Positions 34,801-46,249 of a stretch of DNA of 64,000 bases are shown here, one piece after another. A program made the translations under genes and the position numbers. The DNA lies in the NCBI GenBank assembly GCA_006384855.1, contig VCJN01001595.1, forward strand, positions 62,001 to 126,000, in the 5' to 3' direction. The notes beneath the pieces were generated by a model, which saw only the letters and a program-made list of their open reading frames with translations, ran no database searches and had not been told where the DNA came from. How positions within the stretch are numbered: position 1 is the stretch's first letter; each line of letters begins with the position of its first letter. Source of the stretch: Tetraselmis striata (lineage: Eukaryota > Chlorophyta > Chlorodendrophyceae > Chlorodendrales > Chlorodendraceae).

Positions 34801-37800
34801 TAGTTTGAGGGGCGTCCAGCGGAACGGGCTCGTAATGGATTCCGTAGCTTCAAATGACCCGTTATCGCCGCCGTGCCATGGGTTTGCTGTGTATGATGTT
34901 GTTTGAATCCCTCGCGAAGGAAGGAAATGTGCCCAAATACGTCGGGAACACGGCACGGAATCTCTGGCCCGTGTTTTTGGCAGCTCGTGCATCCGATTGA
35001 CGGTTGCGGTGACACACAACGCTGCGCTTCCAGGCACGGGTACGCACCGCCATCAACACGATCTATTCATCGCAACTTGGAGGGCGCGGCCACCTTTGAA
35101 TCGGCAGGCGCCTGTTGTGAATCGCACATTACCGGTGACTGTCGTGTGTTTGAAAATGGCGACGTTACGTGCTACCACGCTTGCGGCTAAGGCGGTGAAG
35201 CTGTTAAGTACTGCGCCGCAACTCCAGTATTGTGCTTCCTAACACATGGATGCAATGCACTGACAGGCTCCGAAACCACATACAGCGTTGCGTGGTCGGT
35301 TATGTATATGAGTGTGTAAATATTATATATTGTACGTAAGTGACACATATACAAGGCTGGGCTAGGCTGCATATGGTTTCGGAGCCTCTCCATGCATGAC
35401 ATTACAATATTTATGTAATGAACATGTATAAATCCTGGAAATCCTAATCGACATCGTTGCCATCATCGCACGTTTCCTGGGCGCTGCGCTTTGGCCTCTC
35501 TGACGGCACAAGGGGCCGCTTCTTGATTTTGTGCGAGACGTGGCGATTTTAGCAGGCCGGCGGGTTGAACACCTCAAGGGCGGAGAGGGCCCTCCGTTGC
35601 AGGCGGTGGCGCTGACGCTGACGCGGGGGTTGCCGCCCCGACAGGGACACATGGCGCGCGGCAACGAGTTCGACGACGAGATGTCGGCGGTCCACATCCT
35701 GCGCGCCACGCTGGAGGCGCTGCAGTGGGCGGCGGCCTCGCTGCCCGGCGGCGGCGGCGACGCCGAGCTCGCCGGCCGCCTGAGGCAGCAGCTCAGCCTC
35801 GCCGCGGGCCGCATGCTGGAGTGCAAGTGGAGCCACTGCCCTCTCACCGCCGGCGACTTCTCCGCCAACGCTGGCTGGAAGGCGCGCCTCCCCCCCCCCC
35901 CCCCCCCCCCCCTCCCCGGCCCCGCTCCGCCTCATCCCAACCACCTTACCCCTGCCGTCTGCCAGCGCCGCCGCCTCACCGGGCGCGCCGATGCTTCCCG
36001 GCGGCTGTGCCTGCAGGGGAGGAACGCGCAGATCGGGGAGCTGGTGTCTGTGCACGTGCGCTACGCGGAGAGCCCGGTGGAGATGGTGGCCACGCTGGCG
36101 GACGAGGTGCGGCGCTGATCGATGGGGGCGCCCGCGTGCTCACACTTCCATGGGTGGGCGAGAGGGGGTGGGCGGTTGGTCGTGTCTATGTGTCTACGGT
36201 GCCGGCGCACCTATAAGGACTCTTATCTTATGCCTTGCTCTTACCGAATACACAACTGGCTATAACGACTATATGCGCAGGTGCCAGCAGATAGTATGCG
36301 CCATGCGGATGTTCTGTGACTTGCATTGGTTTCGGAGCCTGCGTCTTGACGCCAGTCAACGGACTGTCAGTAGGTGTCCGGTTCGACTCCCGATTAATCA
36401 CCCGGCATGTCGGAATGGCCGCATCGGTGTCCACGGATGGGACGAGATGGATCGCCAGTTGCAGGGCGATGCGAGCACCGATTCTCTATCCGACCCTTAT
36501 GATACACTTCAGATTGGGCGTGCAGGCGACCTGTGAGAACATTCACTGTAGTTCCGTCTACAATTGACCTCTGGCGGGCAGGGCAGGTTCTTATTCGCCG
36601 TGTTGTTAGGATTCCCGCGCCAGCACCCGTATGCGTTCGTTTATGTCTATGCACAAGGTAAGGGGAAGCGCGCCCAGCACACTGGCGCAGGGATGGCTGG
36701 AGGGCATGAGGAGAACCAGACTGGGCGCCCCGCGGCAGCCCTATCTGTACGTTAGATGCATGTATATGTACACGCAAACCGAAGGAGAGGAGAGGGGCGC
36801 AGGGGTGCATCTCCGCGCCAGTCAATGATGCGGCCAAAGATTCTCTGCCTACTTCGAGTGGAGGCTTGGCGAGTCCAACTGACTGCAGAGATGCCCCCCC
36901 CCCCCCCCCGCCCCTCCGCCCCTCCGCCCATGTGCGGTGCAGTACCTGAGGCAGGTGGACGCCGGCGACGGCCGGAGCGCTGTGAGCGACCAGCCCAGCC
37001 TGACCGGCGCCACGCTGCCCACCTGGTGCCGCGCGCTGCACGAAGAACTGGACAGCGAGTGGGCCAAGCTCTGCGCCCAGGTGACCTCCCCCCCCCCCCC
37101 CCCCCCCGCTGACCCACCCCCACCTGTTGTAAAATGTCCTCGCACCGGTACTCGGCTGCCCGTGTGCAGGTGCCGACGCTCCTATAGGTACCCGCCCAGT
37201 AATAAGCCTCAAGTTGGACTTAGTATGCAACCTGTAAGCACATTTGCTATGGGTCTGTTGTTGTCTCGTTTATCTTTGACTTGTGACAGGCAGTTGCAGG
37301 TTCTGATTCGCGGTGTTCCTATTGCCGCGTTGCTTCCCGTACTCGTCCCCGATATACAAATGGATATAACGACTGTCTGCGCGGTTGCCAGCAGAGAGTC
37401 TGCGCCATGCGGATCGTTTGTAACTTTCATTGGTTTCGGAGCTTGCGTTTCGACGCCGGTCAAGAGACTGTCTGTGGATGTCCGGTTTGATTCCCTATTT
37501 TTATCATTCGTTATTTCGGGATGGCCGCATTGCTGTCCACAGATGGGATGAGATTGAATGTCACTTGCAGGGCGAAGTCGGTACCGACACTCAGCTGCCT
37601 AGGTGCCAGACAACTATGTATGCTGATGTCACTAGTATGCGACATGGCGCTTTTGGCGCTTTCACTCTCCCTCCGCCTTTCTCCCACCAATGCCGCTCTG
37701 CTGGCAGCCTGACGTAGGTACCCCTCCACCTGATGAAAACCGCTAATACCCATGGATGTTACGGTGCTGCGACCACTTGTAAGTAGGTAGCCAATAGGAA

Positions 37801-39606
37801 GGTAGTAGGCAGGTACTGGGTAGGTATTAGGTAGGTATTGGTAGGTACTGGTTAGGTGGTACTGAGTAGGTATTAATTAAGTAGTGGTACTATGTAGGTA
37901 TGAGGTAGGTACTAGGTAGGCACTAGGTAGGTGGTACTGGGTAAGTACTAGGTAGGATGAATTAGGTAGGTACATTGACACTACCTCTATAATGAACATT
38001 CGGGGGCCCACCCCTGTTTACTACATGGGCAGGTTCATTATATGGGTATGAAGTAAAGTACGAACACGCTTGTTTACGGCCCCCTCCCCCTGTTCATTAT
38101 AGGGGTGGGTTCATTCTTGGGGGAGATATTATAAAGGTAATGTTATTATACTAGGTAGGTATTAGGTAGGTGGTACTATGTAAGTACTGGGCAGGATGAA
38201 TTAGGTAGGTACATTGACACTGCCTCTATAATGAACATTCGGGGGCCCACCCTGTTCACTACATGGGCAGGTTCATTATATGGGTATGAAGTAAAGTACT
38301 AACATGCGTGTTTACGGCCCCCTCCCCCCTGTAGGTTCATTCTTGGGGGGGGGGGGGGTCACTATAAAGGTATTGTTCTTGTACGAGGAAGGTATTAGGT
38401 AGGTGGTTCTCGGTACTTACTGGCTAGGTACTAGGTAGGTGGTACTAGTTAGGTACCAGGTAAGAATTAGATTGGTGCTATGCAGGTATTAGGCAGGTAC
38501 TGGGTACATATTAGGTAGGTACTGGGTAGATATCAGGTAGGGACTAATGTCCACCCAGCCGTAATCGTATGGCAGGCAGCAAATGCGCCGGCATTTGGTA
38601 CCCCGGACGGGTGCGGAGCAGTGTGGGTATGTGTTTGGTGGTCCGCTGATGGTGTGCGATTGCGGCTGGGTGCCCCCCGCCCAGACGCTGGCGCTGCAGC
38701 AGGGGAGGCGGCGCGCCGACCCAGACGCCGTGGCCACGCTGGTGGAGCAGAGCGTGCAGGCGGTCAAGGCGTGGGCGCTCCTGATGCTGCTCGTCAAGAG
38801 GCACGAGGCCAGGCTGCCGCTGCAGACGGTGGCGGTGAAGTACGGCGGCCGCTTCATCGAGGCGTTCATGAAGGTGTGAACGACGTCCGCCGCGGCCGCT
38901 GTGTGCCAACGCGGCAGCTGCGCCCCCCCCCCCCCCCCCCCACTCGTCCCGTTGGGTCGAGTGGCTCTTGCTGTGCGCAGGGTCCTGCAACGTTTGTGGA
39001 GTGTGTATGGATGTGCATTTCTACTTGAGAATGACTGTGAATCCGTGTGTGAATAGGAGCGCATAAACCATGCCTGAACACGAGTATGAGTGAGAAGGCA
39101 CCGTTGTGTTTGATATCGTCCCGATTGTCTGTGTTTCGCGTAATGTCTGCGCTCGTTTTGTGCGCTCACCGCCCCCCCCCCCCCCCGCCGCCCCCCGGGC
39201 CCCGGTCGCCCCCCAGACGCTCGTCTTCTGGGAGGCGCACTGGAAGGACACCGAGGAGGTCTTCATCAGCATGCTCATGCGGAACCTGCAGAAGGGGACG
39301 CGCGTGCTGCAGGCCGTCTGCGGCGAGGGCAAGAGCCGCCGGGACCGCGCGACGGTGACCAAGGTGCCCGCGCTCAAGCGCACGCTCGAGCGCTTCATCT
39401 TCCGCATGAAGGCCTTCTTCCACGACACCGACCACTTCAAGCGCTTCGTGGTCGGAAACCTCAAGCACAAGAACCTCCGCGGCGAGGAGGTGGCGTCCCA
39501 GGCGGAGCCGGCCGACTCGGACGGCGAGGAGGAGGAGGGCGAGGAGGAGAGGGGCGAGGGGGAGGACGAGGGGGAGGAGGGCGAGCCTGAGGACGAGAGC
39601 TACTGA
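16900..39606 (+). CDS. FANCD2: FANCD2, Fanconi anaemia group D2 protein homologue
   Basis: Twenty-three exons: 16900-16941, 17042-17152, 17285-17422, 17515-17770, 17825-18105, 18226-18339, 18459-18629, 18791-18940, 19145-19219, 19440-19619, 19711-20041, 20383-20508, 20899-21099, 21523-21660, 30410-30925, 31918-32032, 33022-33460, 34243-34381, 35603-35881, 36017-36106, 36943-37080, 38685-38873, 39217-39606; about 1,535 aa, near the ~1,450 of animal FANCD2. Collinear family blocks include ADVEDLPQLLRYLVQN, RIEDELHIVITKQLSS, RIGIIGTVTHICRL, INWCREVANAFHEE, VKYGGRFIEAFMK, VVGNLKHKNLRGEE and an acidic tail ending EDESY. FANCD2 pairs with FANCI and clamps DNA at interstrand crosslinks. The mono-ubiquitinated lysine aligns with glycine (SFIGMLLDYL, codons about 19570-19600). 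Basic patches near 30650 and 30770 may be nuclear signals. Conserved frame shifts by one extra base near 17633 and near 20010. Introns after 34381 and 35881 need GC donors. Confidence 0.93.
22808..23175 (+). mobile_element. Two SINE-1 copies in tandem
   Basis: Copy one (22808-22950) holds the family body: AGACCTACGATTGCAGTTGG, GGTCAAGTGCTGGGGCGGCT, CCGGGGTGAACTTTACTTTT. Copy two (22979-23175) adds the tRNA-like head GGTCCCGAGCTCGATTCCTGG before the same body. Both run on plus, opposite to copies at 25.9, 54.4 and 63.7 kb. The (T)TTAC-rich end is the 3' tail. Confidence 0.75.
25930..26290 (-). mobile_element. SINE-1 copy with upstream extension
   Basis: Minus-strand copy: tRNA-like head at 26135-26185 (CGCTCGGTAGAGCGGTGGTC reading minus), body GGTCAAGTGTTGGGGCGGCA, tail near 25935. 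The adjoining 26195-26290 matches the sequence beyond the SINE at 63905-64000 (shared CCGGAAAGACGGCCTA, CCGGACAGACGGCCTA), so the repeated unit is longer than the tRNA-body-tail part. Confidence 0.7.
28165..28215 (-). mobile_element. tRNA-like SINE head fragment
   Basis: On the minus strand the sequence has a B-box-like ACCGGGGTTCGAGCCCCGG arm, preceded by CCGTACGCGCAAG, matching the layout of the SINE-1 head. It stops at the target site of the hAT-type element at 28224, suggesting the DNA transposon landed in an older SINE. Confidence 0.45.
28224..29123 (+). mobile_element. Non-autonomous hAT-type DNA transposon, 900 bp
   Basis: Left end CAGGGTTGTGCCGAACTCA at 28224 is the inverse of the right end TGAGTTCGGCACAACCCTG, which finishes at 29123. 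An exact 8-bp target duplication GTTTTAAC flanks it (28216-28223, 29124-29131). CAGGG...CCCTG ends plus an 8-bp duplication define hAT elements. Both subterminal regions are packed with AGTTCGG/CCGAACT motifs in both orientations, as expected for transposase binding sites. The middle holds an ORF remnant (28415-28879, ending ...QHELVEEWQETANDTARFNI) but no complete transposase. Confidence 0.92.
29988..30080 (+). mobile_element. SINE-2 fragment
   Basis: ACTGGTTTCGGAGCATGAGT followed by a degenerate B-box (GTTTCGATCCC) resembles the head of the SINE-2 copies near 36.3 and 37.4 kb. Confidence 0.45.
33690..33870 (+). mobile_element. SINE-2 related fragment
   Basis: In FANCD2 intron 17. TTCCGTCTACATTCGACATC and GCCGGCACCCGTATG match sequence at 36551-36632, and GCAACCTATAAGGAC matches the copy at 37.2 kb. 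No tRNA-like head is present here. Confidence 0.5.
36205..36635 (+). mobile_element. SINE-2 copy with tRNA-like head
   Basis: In FANCD2 intron 20. GGTTTCGGAGCCTGCGTCTT (A-box side) and GTGTCCGGTTCGACTCCC (B-box side) are spaced as in a tRNA-derived promoter. Similarity to 37318-37600 spans about 280 bp through GGAATGGCCGCATCGGTGTC and the following body. Confidence 0.65.
37180..37605 (+). mobile_element. SINE-2 copy with tRNA-like head
   Basis: In FANCD2 intron 21. GGTTTCGGAGCTTGCGTTTC and GATGTCCGGTTTGATTCCC correspond to the head of the 36.3-kb copy; the body shares GGATGGCCGCATTGCTGTCC. Upstream sequence (GCAACCTGTAAGCACATTTG) also matches near 33.7 kb. Confidence 0.65.
37775..38540 (+). 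repeat. TAGGTA-type minisatellite with an embedded duplicated segment
   Basis: In FANCD2 intron 21. Degenerate repeats of TAGGTATTAGGTAGGTACTGG-like sequence. Embedded twice (about 37956-38125 and 38190-38355) is a segment containing CCTCTATAATGAACATTCGG, TGGGCAGGTTCATTATATGG and GTTTACGGCCCCCTCCCCC. Within the first copy CTATAATGAAC and GTTCATTATAG form an 11-bp inverted repeat. Confidence 0.85.
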
Positions 39607-39709
39607 TTCCTTTGAACCTGTGCATGGCGGAGCCGCGCCGAGCCGAGGTTTTGGCAGTCGGCCCGACGCAAAGAGGCAGCGGGTCGACGAGCTAAGACGA
39701 CAACTACTT

Positions 39710-39714
39710 TGTAA
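39710..39714 (+). terminator. TGTAA poly(A) signal of FANCD2
   Basis: TGTAA lies 104 nt after the FANCD2 stop codon. TGTAA replaces AATAAA in chlorophyte algae. A similar site on the minus strand (TTACA at 42398-42402) follows the MPP alpha stop by about 110 nt. Confidence 0.5.
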
Positions 39715-41348
39715 TGATACTCGTACCCAAAATGTGCTTTTTCGGGTGTGTGTGCCGGGGGGGGGCGGGGGGGGAGGGGGAGTCGCGGTTTTTATCGACC
39801 TACTCGGGAACAGCAATGGGACTGCTCCTGAATATATATAGAAGCGGTGGATAAATGGTATCATAATGAATGCCATACAGGTACCGACCATCCCACAAGA
39901 TATTCATGCGCGATATTATCAGGGCAAAACCATTGAGATTTTGGGGGTCGGTGAAGGGGAATTCAGTGATTGTATGGCAGTGATCGATGTTGTGTGATGG
40001 CATGCTGTGTAGCGTCTAGGCCGTGCACGGCTAGGTTTGCAATGCTAGGTTATTCTGGGTGCGAGTAACATGCGACCTTGCTAAACCAAATGAGTATCAT
40101 GTGATTATATGCCTTCTGCTGCTAGCTCATGTAATTATAGTATCATGTGATTGGTCCACGGGGCGGGCACTGTCGATATGGCACACGGAAGTCGGTGTTG
40201 CGCCATCACAGCGTACGTAATCGGCATATGGGTGTACTATTTATGCTGACAGACCTAAGCGTCCGAAATTTGTACGAACTGCCCCTACGCAAAAAGGGAA
40301 GGCTTGACCTGGGACAATGAAAGGGGAAACGGCGCTGTAAGCGGCGTATGTAAACTAGCATGTCAATACCTATAATTCCACAAGTCGGCATGGCACATTT
40401 GTATTTTTCCTAGCATACAAGGATGTCTCCCGGACTTGGATTTGGGAATGTACGCATATCTGCCTGGTACAGGTATGTGCGCTGTGATGAAGGAGTCGAT
40501 GCTTTGGGGGTCAGGGTTACGCGGCGTAGGAGCGAGCTACGTGTGATGTGCTGTCGGGTGAAGGGGGGGGGGGGGGGGGGGGTCGACAGTGCCCCACGCG
40601 CGCGAATAGAGGGAATTATTATAAATAAGCCCCCCGAATAGTGGGACTGCATCAGAATGCACTATCCTACAACCAGCACGTCCAGATTATGCTATGAATA
40701 GAACGGCAGAAGGATATCAGCAAGCCAATGCAGGAGGCCGTTTATTATGTGTATATACAAGAAATGGCGCTAGGAAATCGCAATCCTTATACACCTGCCC
40801 ACAAGTCTTGTCCCCCTTGTCAAGCATCAATTGTACATGGGCCCATCATGAGCCCTCACCTTCGTTTCCGGCCGCGCCCTTCCATGTGTCATACGTGAAC
40901 ACGACATCATGCGTGGGGGGAGCCCTAAGTGGCGTTTGTTGGGCTCTCGTTGTAAATGCCATACGTGTGCGTGTCATTGTTCATGGTTAGTAATGAATTT
41001 GATAACCCAATGTCACAAGGGCACGAATTCTTATATCGCGCGTTTATGCGTTCTATCTGTACGGATGCACGCCAAGAGTTAGCTCTACCATCGTAGAGCA
41101 CATTCACAAAGGCGCGCTTTCCCCACCGTCGGCATGCAAGCAAGTGAGCAGTTCCCGCAAAAACGGCCAATACTGCGATAAAGGCTTGCTCAAAAGCCAG
41201 CCCACCTACAGCTGCTATCCGCATTCAATACGCCCTCGGTAGTATTTGCTACCGGCCCTCCCGTACCCCCCTCGGTTATATTTCCACCGAGGGGCCCGGC
41301 AGGGTTCGAACCTGCGCAGAGCGGAATCACGAGCGTAACAGGCAGCCC

Positions 41349-41383
<35 letters not shown>

Positions 41384-42512
41384 CCACCTATCACATCTCA
41401 AGCCGTTGATGAATAATCTTAGTTAATTATATCATAAAAATGCGCCACTGTACCACTCGGCGGTCGGCGCCGCCTGTGCTGACGTGGCGATATGGACAGA
41501 TACGTACAGGTCAAGACTTTCGAGGGGGACTGTATTTGCGGATGCCATTGAGGTGGTCTCGACACACATCTACCGGTCCCATACATGTCGCCGCCGAATC
41601 GCCGTCGATCATCTGTGATGATCCTCGTGCTGCAATGCTTCTGACGCGCCGCGCCCTGTTGTCGTTCCGTGTCGTTCCGGTATTCGAGCAGCAGGTAAAA
41701 TGGCGTGGAGATGGCGCGGATCAGTGCCTCTGAAAGACCGTAGGGTTATCATCAGTGTTCTGACGGTAATTGTACACAAGGTGTTACGGACCAATAACCG
41801 ATTACTATTCGGCTCCAGCCGAACGTCTACGCGGAGTACGACATTCATTCCACGATTATATTTGATTAACATCACAGCGAGAGACTTGAAATAACACTTG
41901 CTATTTATTTTTTGCTGAAACCAGAAAAGCCCCCGAGATGTATGTCCCGGTGTCGATAGTGACAGCGAATCAGAATACACCATACATACTGCAATCAAAT
42001 CCATATGCGATCCAAATGTAAAACAGCAGATGAATATCAGCTCAAATCTATGCGCTGTCTCAGGATATAGTCGCTGCTTCGACAGCCAGGATTACATCAC
42101 GGGTGGGCGACACGGGTTGTGAGCCACGTGTGGTCATTAGTGTGATGTGATGTGGAGAAGGGGGGTCCACGACACCCTCGCGCGTGTACAGTGGGGGGGG
42201 GGGGGGGGGGGGGCATAGACAGCAGTGAGACTGCTGTACCAGAATACACCATGATGCTGCAACCACATCCATAGGCGATCTTATTGCACAACAGCAAACA
42301 ATGTTTGTGCGGTGGGTCCGCAACAGCACTGAAATGGAGCATGCTGGCATGCAATGCGCGGTGTCTCAGGATGTAGTCGATGCTTTGGCGGTCAGGGTTA
42401 CATCACGGGTGGGCGACACGGATGGCGAGCCACATGTGAGTTGTTGGGGGTTAGAGGGGGGGGGGGAGGGGGGGGGGGGGGGGGGTAGAGCGCGCTAGCA
42501 GGGCTGGCCGCT
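39715..42512. other. Intergenic region with repeats
   Basis: No host gene seen. G tract at 40563-40582, C tract at 41348-41379 (about 30 bases). A tRNA-like arm (GCAGGTTCGAACCCTGC on the minus strand, 41300-41318) lies beside the C tract but no full tRNA folds. Segment 41050-41170 matches 50140-50262 near the Ty3/gypsy fragment. Confidence 0.5.
41950..42445. repeat. Two related ~260-bp repeats ending in G tracts
   Basis: Copy one is about 41950-42210 and copy two about 42228-42480. Both share CAGAATACACCAT, a TCTCAGGAT.TAGTCG block, TACATCACGGGTGGGCGACA and end in a G tract. A partial third copy is at 40475-40585 (GAGTCGATGCTTTGGGGGTCAGGG then a G tract). On minus they start with a C tract. 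Confidence 0.75.
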
Positions 42513-45500
42513 CTAGAACATCTTGGACACGGCGTCGTATCTGGGCACAGCCGCGATGTTGCCGTGGGAGGCGAGGGTGACGGGGGTCTTCATCAGCTTG
42601 CCCAGCAGCCCCTGGATGTCGGCGGGCGTGACGGCCTTGATGTCGCTGATGAACTGCGCCACGTCCTTGCGGTGCCCGTAGGTCAGCACCTGGCGCCCGA
42701 TGTCCTCGCAGACCACGGCCTTGGATTCCAGGTTCATCAGCACCATGCTGCAATGGGAAAAAGGGGTAGGGGGGGGCAAGCGGAGGGCCGGTCAGCATGC
42801 ACATATCAGAACAGGTCGGGGGGGGGGGGGGGGGGGGGGGGGCACAATTGACTGCCGGGATGATGCACTAGCAGCATGTAGCGACCAAAGGCAAGGGATC
42901 CTTTAAAGGCACCGGTGCGGCGCGTCCTCCCACAACATCAAACACCGACATCGCCGACCACAGCACCGCAGACTCAAGGACGCGCCGCGGCATCTCTAGC
43001 TCTCCATGGGTACGAGGTCGCAAATGTCAAAGTGCCCACCGCATCACGGGCGGACGCGCACTTGCAGCACGGGGAATTGGAAGCCTCTGCCGATGCTGGC
43101 GCCCATGGTGCGGTCACATCCAGGGGAATGTGTTGCGTACAACATCGCGGGTCCCCTCCCACATGGCAAAGCCAAAATGGAAACCCGCACATGATCGATG
43201 GGTTTTCGCACCGACTCCATCTGACGCTCCACCTCCCTCCCTCCCCCTCTCTCTCTCTCTCTCTCTCGCGGTCAGTTGGGGGTATGAGATGTTACACACA
43301 CACACCAAAGAGAAAGAGGGAACCCAAAACGAAAAGCCAAACCAATGCAGATACACAACGCCGTGTCACACTGCACAGGGTGCTGCCCCCAGTTGGCCGT
43401 GTTGAGGCCCGTGATGGCAACGCGTGCATACATGTGAATGGGTGTGAGGAAAGGGCGCGGTATTCCGGAGCGCGCGGCTGCCACACACATAAAGTCTCGA
43501 CATGCGCGTCGGCGTGCACGCGGCGCACGCAGTGGCGGGGCTCCCGGGCGGGGGGGTTACCTCACGGCGGCGCGCTTGGCGCGCTCGAGCTGCTCGGCGG
43601 GTACGTCCGACGCGAGCGCCTGCAGCTCCTTCACCATCAGGGTGGTCATCTCCTCCGCGCGGCCGCTGTCGCCGCTGACCGAGATGCCGACGATGCCGGT
43701 GTCGGCGTAGAGGGAGCTGATGGCCATGCAGTTGTGGATCCAGGGGCAGTTGTTGAGCACGCGGGTGTAGAGGCGCGAGTGCATGCCCTTGCCGGGGCCG
43801 CCCGAGCTGAAGGACGCGCCGCCGCCCAGCAGGTACTGCAGCACCGTCACGGCCACCGAGCCCTGCGGGGCGCCGCGCCAGGTGACGGACGGACGGGGCC
43901 GGCGGCGGCGTCAGCGAGCCGGTCGCCATTTGCCGAGGTGCTGCCGACAATGCGGTTTATAAACAGGGAGAGCGCGGGTACTAAACGGAGCGTTGACGTG
44001 AGGGTGGCCGGTTTACACTGCTCCATTAAACTGTGGGGATCAGTCGGGGGTGCGGCCGCCTCCCTTGCCGGGTGGTGTGCGGTGATCTTCGGGGGCGGGC
44101 TCGTTGGCGGGGCGGGGCGCACCTTGACGTCCTTCCAGCCGCCGGCAAACTCAAAGCCGAGCATGACGGTCGTCTGGGGCCCGGCGGCAAACTGCCGGAA
44201 GTCGCCGCCCAGGTACTTGGAGGGCATGCTGGGCGGGGGCGGCCCCGCGGGCACGCCCGACAGCATGTCCTGCGCCAGGCTGACCAGCTCGCTGTGCTCC
44301 ACGCCGCTGCCGGCGACCACCAGGCGCGGGCCGCTGTAGTTCTCGGCCACAAAGGCGTCCAGGTCGTCGGTGGTCAGGCGGGCAAGGCCCTCCGGGCTGA
44401 GCAGCAGGGGGCGGCCCAGGCCGCCTGCAGGGAGGAAGGGGAGGTTAGCAGAGAGCGCCGCTTGCCAGAGGCCCGTCGGCATGTGCCTACTCAACACTGG
44501 TGAAACCGTAAACTGGTAACACCGTAAAAGCTGCTCACATCGCCGGGCGCTCATTTGGAACGCGCCTGTACTGGCAGGGGCCCAGCAATGAGTGCAGACA
44601 TGCATTTACACACTTAACGATGGCGTATTTGCTGCACGTCTACTCAGCAGGACCCGCAGGCGCAGAAAGGGGAAAGGGGGGGGGGGAGGGGGGGGAGGGG
44701 GACGCTTGGCGGCCATAGATGAGCCGCGGAGTCGCAGGTTTAGTTACGTCCTGTTAGCCTGATACCTCATTAAATGAGGGCTAGGAAGACAGAACCGGGG
44801 GGGATTGAAAGGGGGGGGGGTGTACTGGCACCACGACTGCGCTTGTTTTTCTGTCTATACCAGGGAACAGAAAATAGCCAAATGCCATATGAAGCTACAC
44901 TACGGACACCGCCCGGCCGGTGGTGTGTGACACATCTCCCTCTGAGTCGGACCCGCGGACCCGGTGGAATGGGTCGGTGCACATGGGGGCGGGGTGGCGG
45001 GGCGCACCCTGGTACGCCGCGTAGTGCATGCCCTCCAGCAGCACGGTGCCCGGCTGCTCCGAGATCTGCAGCAGCTCGGACTTGATCTTCTTCTTCTGCG
45101 CCGCGAGGTCCCACGCGGTGAACTTGGGGTTGACGACGCAGTCCAGCAGCAGCTCGAGCGCCTCGGGCACGCTGCTGCGCACGCAGTCGATGTTGTACGC
45201 CATCTGCTCGCGGCTGGCGCTGGCCAGCACGTTGCCGCCCATCGCCTCGATCTCGCGCACGATGCGGAAGAAGCTGCGGTTGGCGCTGCCCTTGAAGGCC
45301 ATCTGCTCCAGCAGGTGGCTCACGCCCGCGTTGGCGTCGGTCTCGTAGATGCTGCGCGGGGGAGCGCGAGGGGCGGGGGCGGGGGCGGGGGCGGGGCATG
45401 AGATCCCATCCCCTGGGTCGATGAGACATAGGGCCACATGTATACCGAGGCAGATACCGGGTCCATTGGAAACCACGCCACCCGGCAATGGTCCCCCTCC

Positions 45501-46181
45501 CCACACCCGCCCTGCCTACTCGGCCTACCGGGGCTGCCCTTTTGGAGGCAGAAACTACCCAGTATATACCCGTATGTCCCAAGACAGACAATGGCCCGGT
45601 CTAGGTGAATATAGCCAGCCAGCTCAGCTCAAGCTTCCCGGGAAGTGCAGCATGCACGAGGTCCCCTGCGAGCCGCCTCCGCCATTGGCCGCTCCAGTTC
45701 GTGCTACCACACGCATCAAACCAAGTAAACGCGGGGTGAGGGATGCGAGAAGGAGGAGAAGGAGGAGGAGGAGCCGGGATGCAGCAGGGCGATGGAGAAA
45801 AGAGAAGGCGGCTGCTGGTGGTGGGGGGCGCGGGGGGGGGGGGGGGGGGTCATCGCCAGGAAACCCTAAGTGTATTCTCTCCCGCGATGGCGGGGGAAGC
45901 GCGCACCTGCCGGCGTCGACGTAGGCGCCCAGCGTGGCGGTGGGTCCCCAGGTAGCCTCGCTAGCGATGCGGACCCCGGAGGCGAGGGTGGTGACCTGCG
46001 TGCCGGGGGCAGCGGCCTCCAGCGCGGCGGGCACGGGCGCGGGGACGTCCGCCAGCGGCTCCGTCATCGGCGGCGCGCTCGGCGCGGAGGATCCCAGGAA
46101 GCCCAGGAAGCCGCGGCGGGCCTCGCCCAGGCGCCACAGCTGAGCGGGTGCCCCACGCCGCAAGGAGCCGGCGAGCGCCAT
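42513..46181 (-). CDS. Mitochondrial processing peptidase, alpha subunit
   Basis: Five exons on minus: 46181-45907, 45351-45008, 44424-44123, 43862-43561, 42747-42513; phases all match, giving 485 aa, the usual length for the family. The protein starts with an alanine/arginine-rich segment ([20 protein letters not shown]) suited to a mitochondrial targeting peptide. The M16 fold follows: [20 protein letters not shown], where the metal-binding HxxEH of the beta subunit is reduced to HLLEQ, as expected for the non-catalytic alpha subunit; then the glycine-rich substrate loop [20 protein letters not shown], diagnostic for alpha MPP; then [20 protein letters not shown]. With the beta subunit it removes presequences from imported proteins; in green plants both are part of respiratory complex III. 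The stop is at 42513-42515; TGTAA follows about 110 nt later. Introns carry C tracts on the sense strand. Confidence 0.95.
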
Positions 46182-46213
46182 CTTGCGCGTTCGCAACGGG
46201 GGGAAGGCGCGAA

Positions 46214-46249
<36 letters not shown>

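Noticed and set aside
37775..38540. CRISPR-like array
   Set aside because: Repeats are degenerate, contiguous and without unique spacers; the DNA is nuclear eukaryotic.
41265..41350. Possible tRNA gene on minus
   Set aside because: The T arm is good but the 5' acceptor and D arm run into the C tract.
42915..44339. 474-codon plus-strand ORF opposite MPP alpha
   Set aside because: It is antisense to conserved MPP alpha exons, low in complexity and has no recognisable domain.
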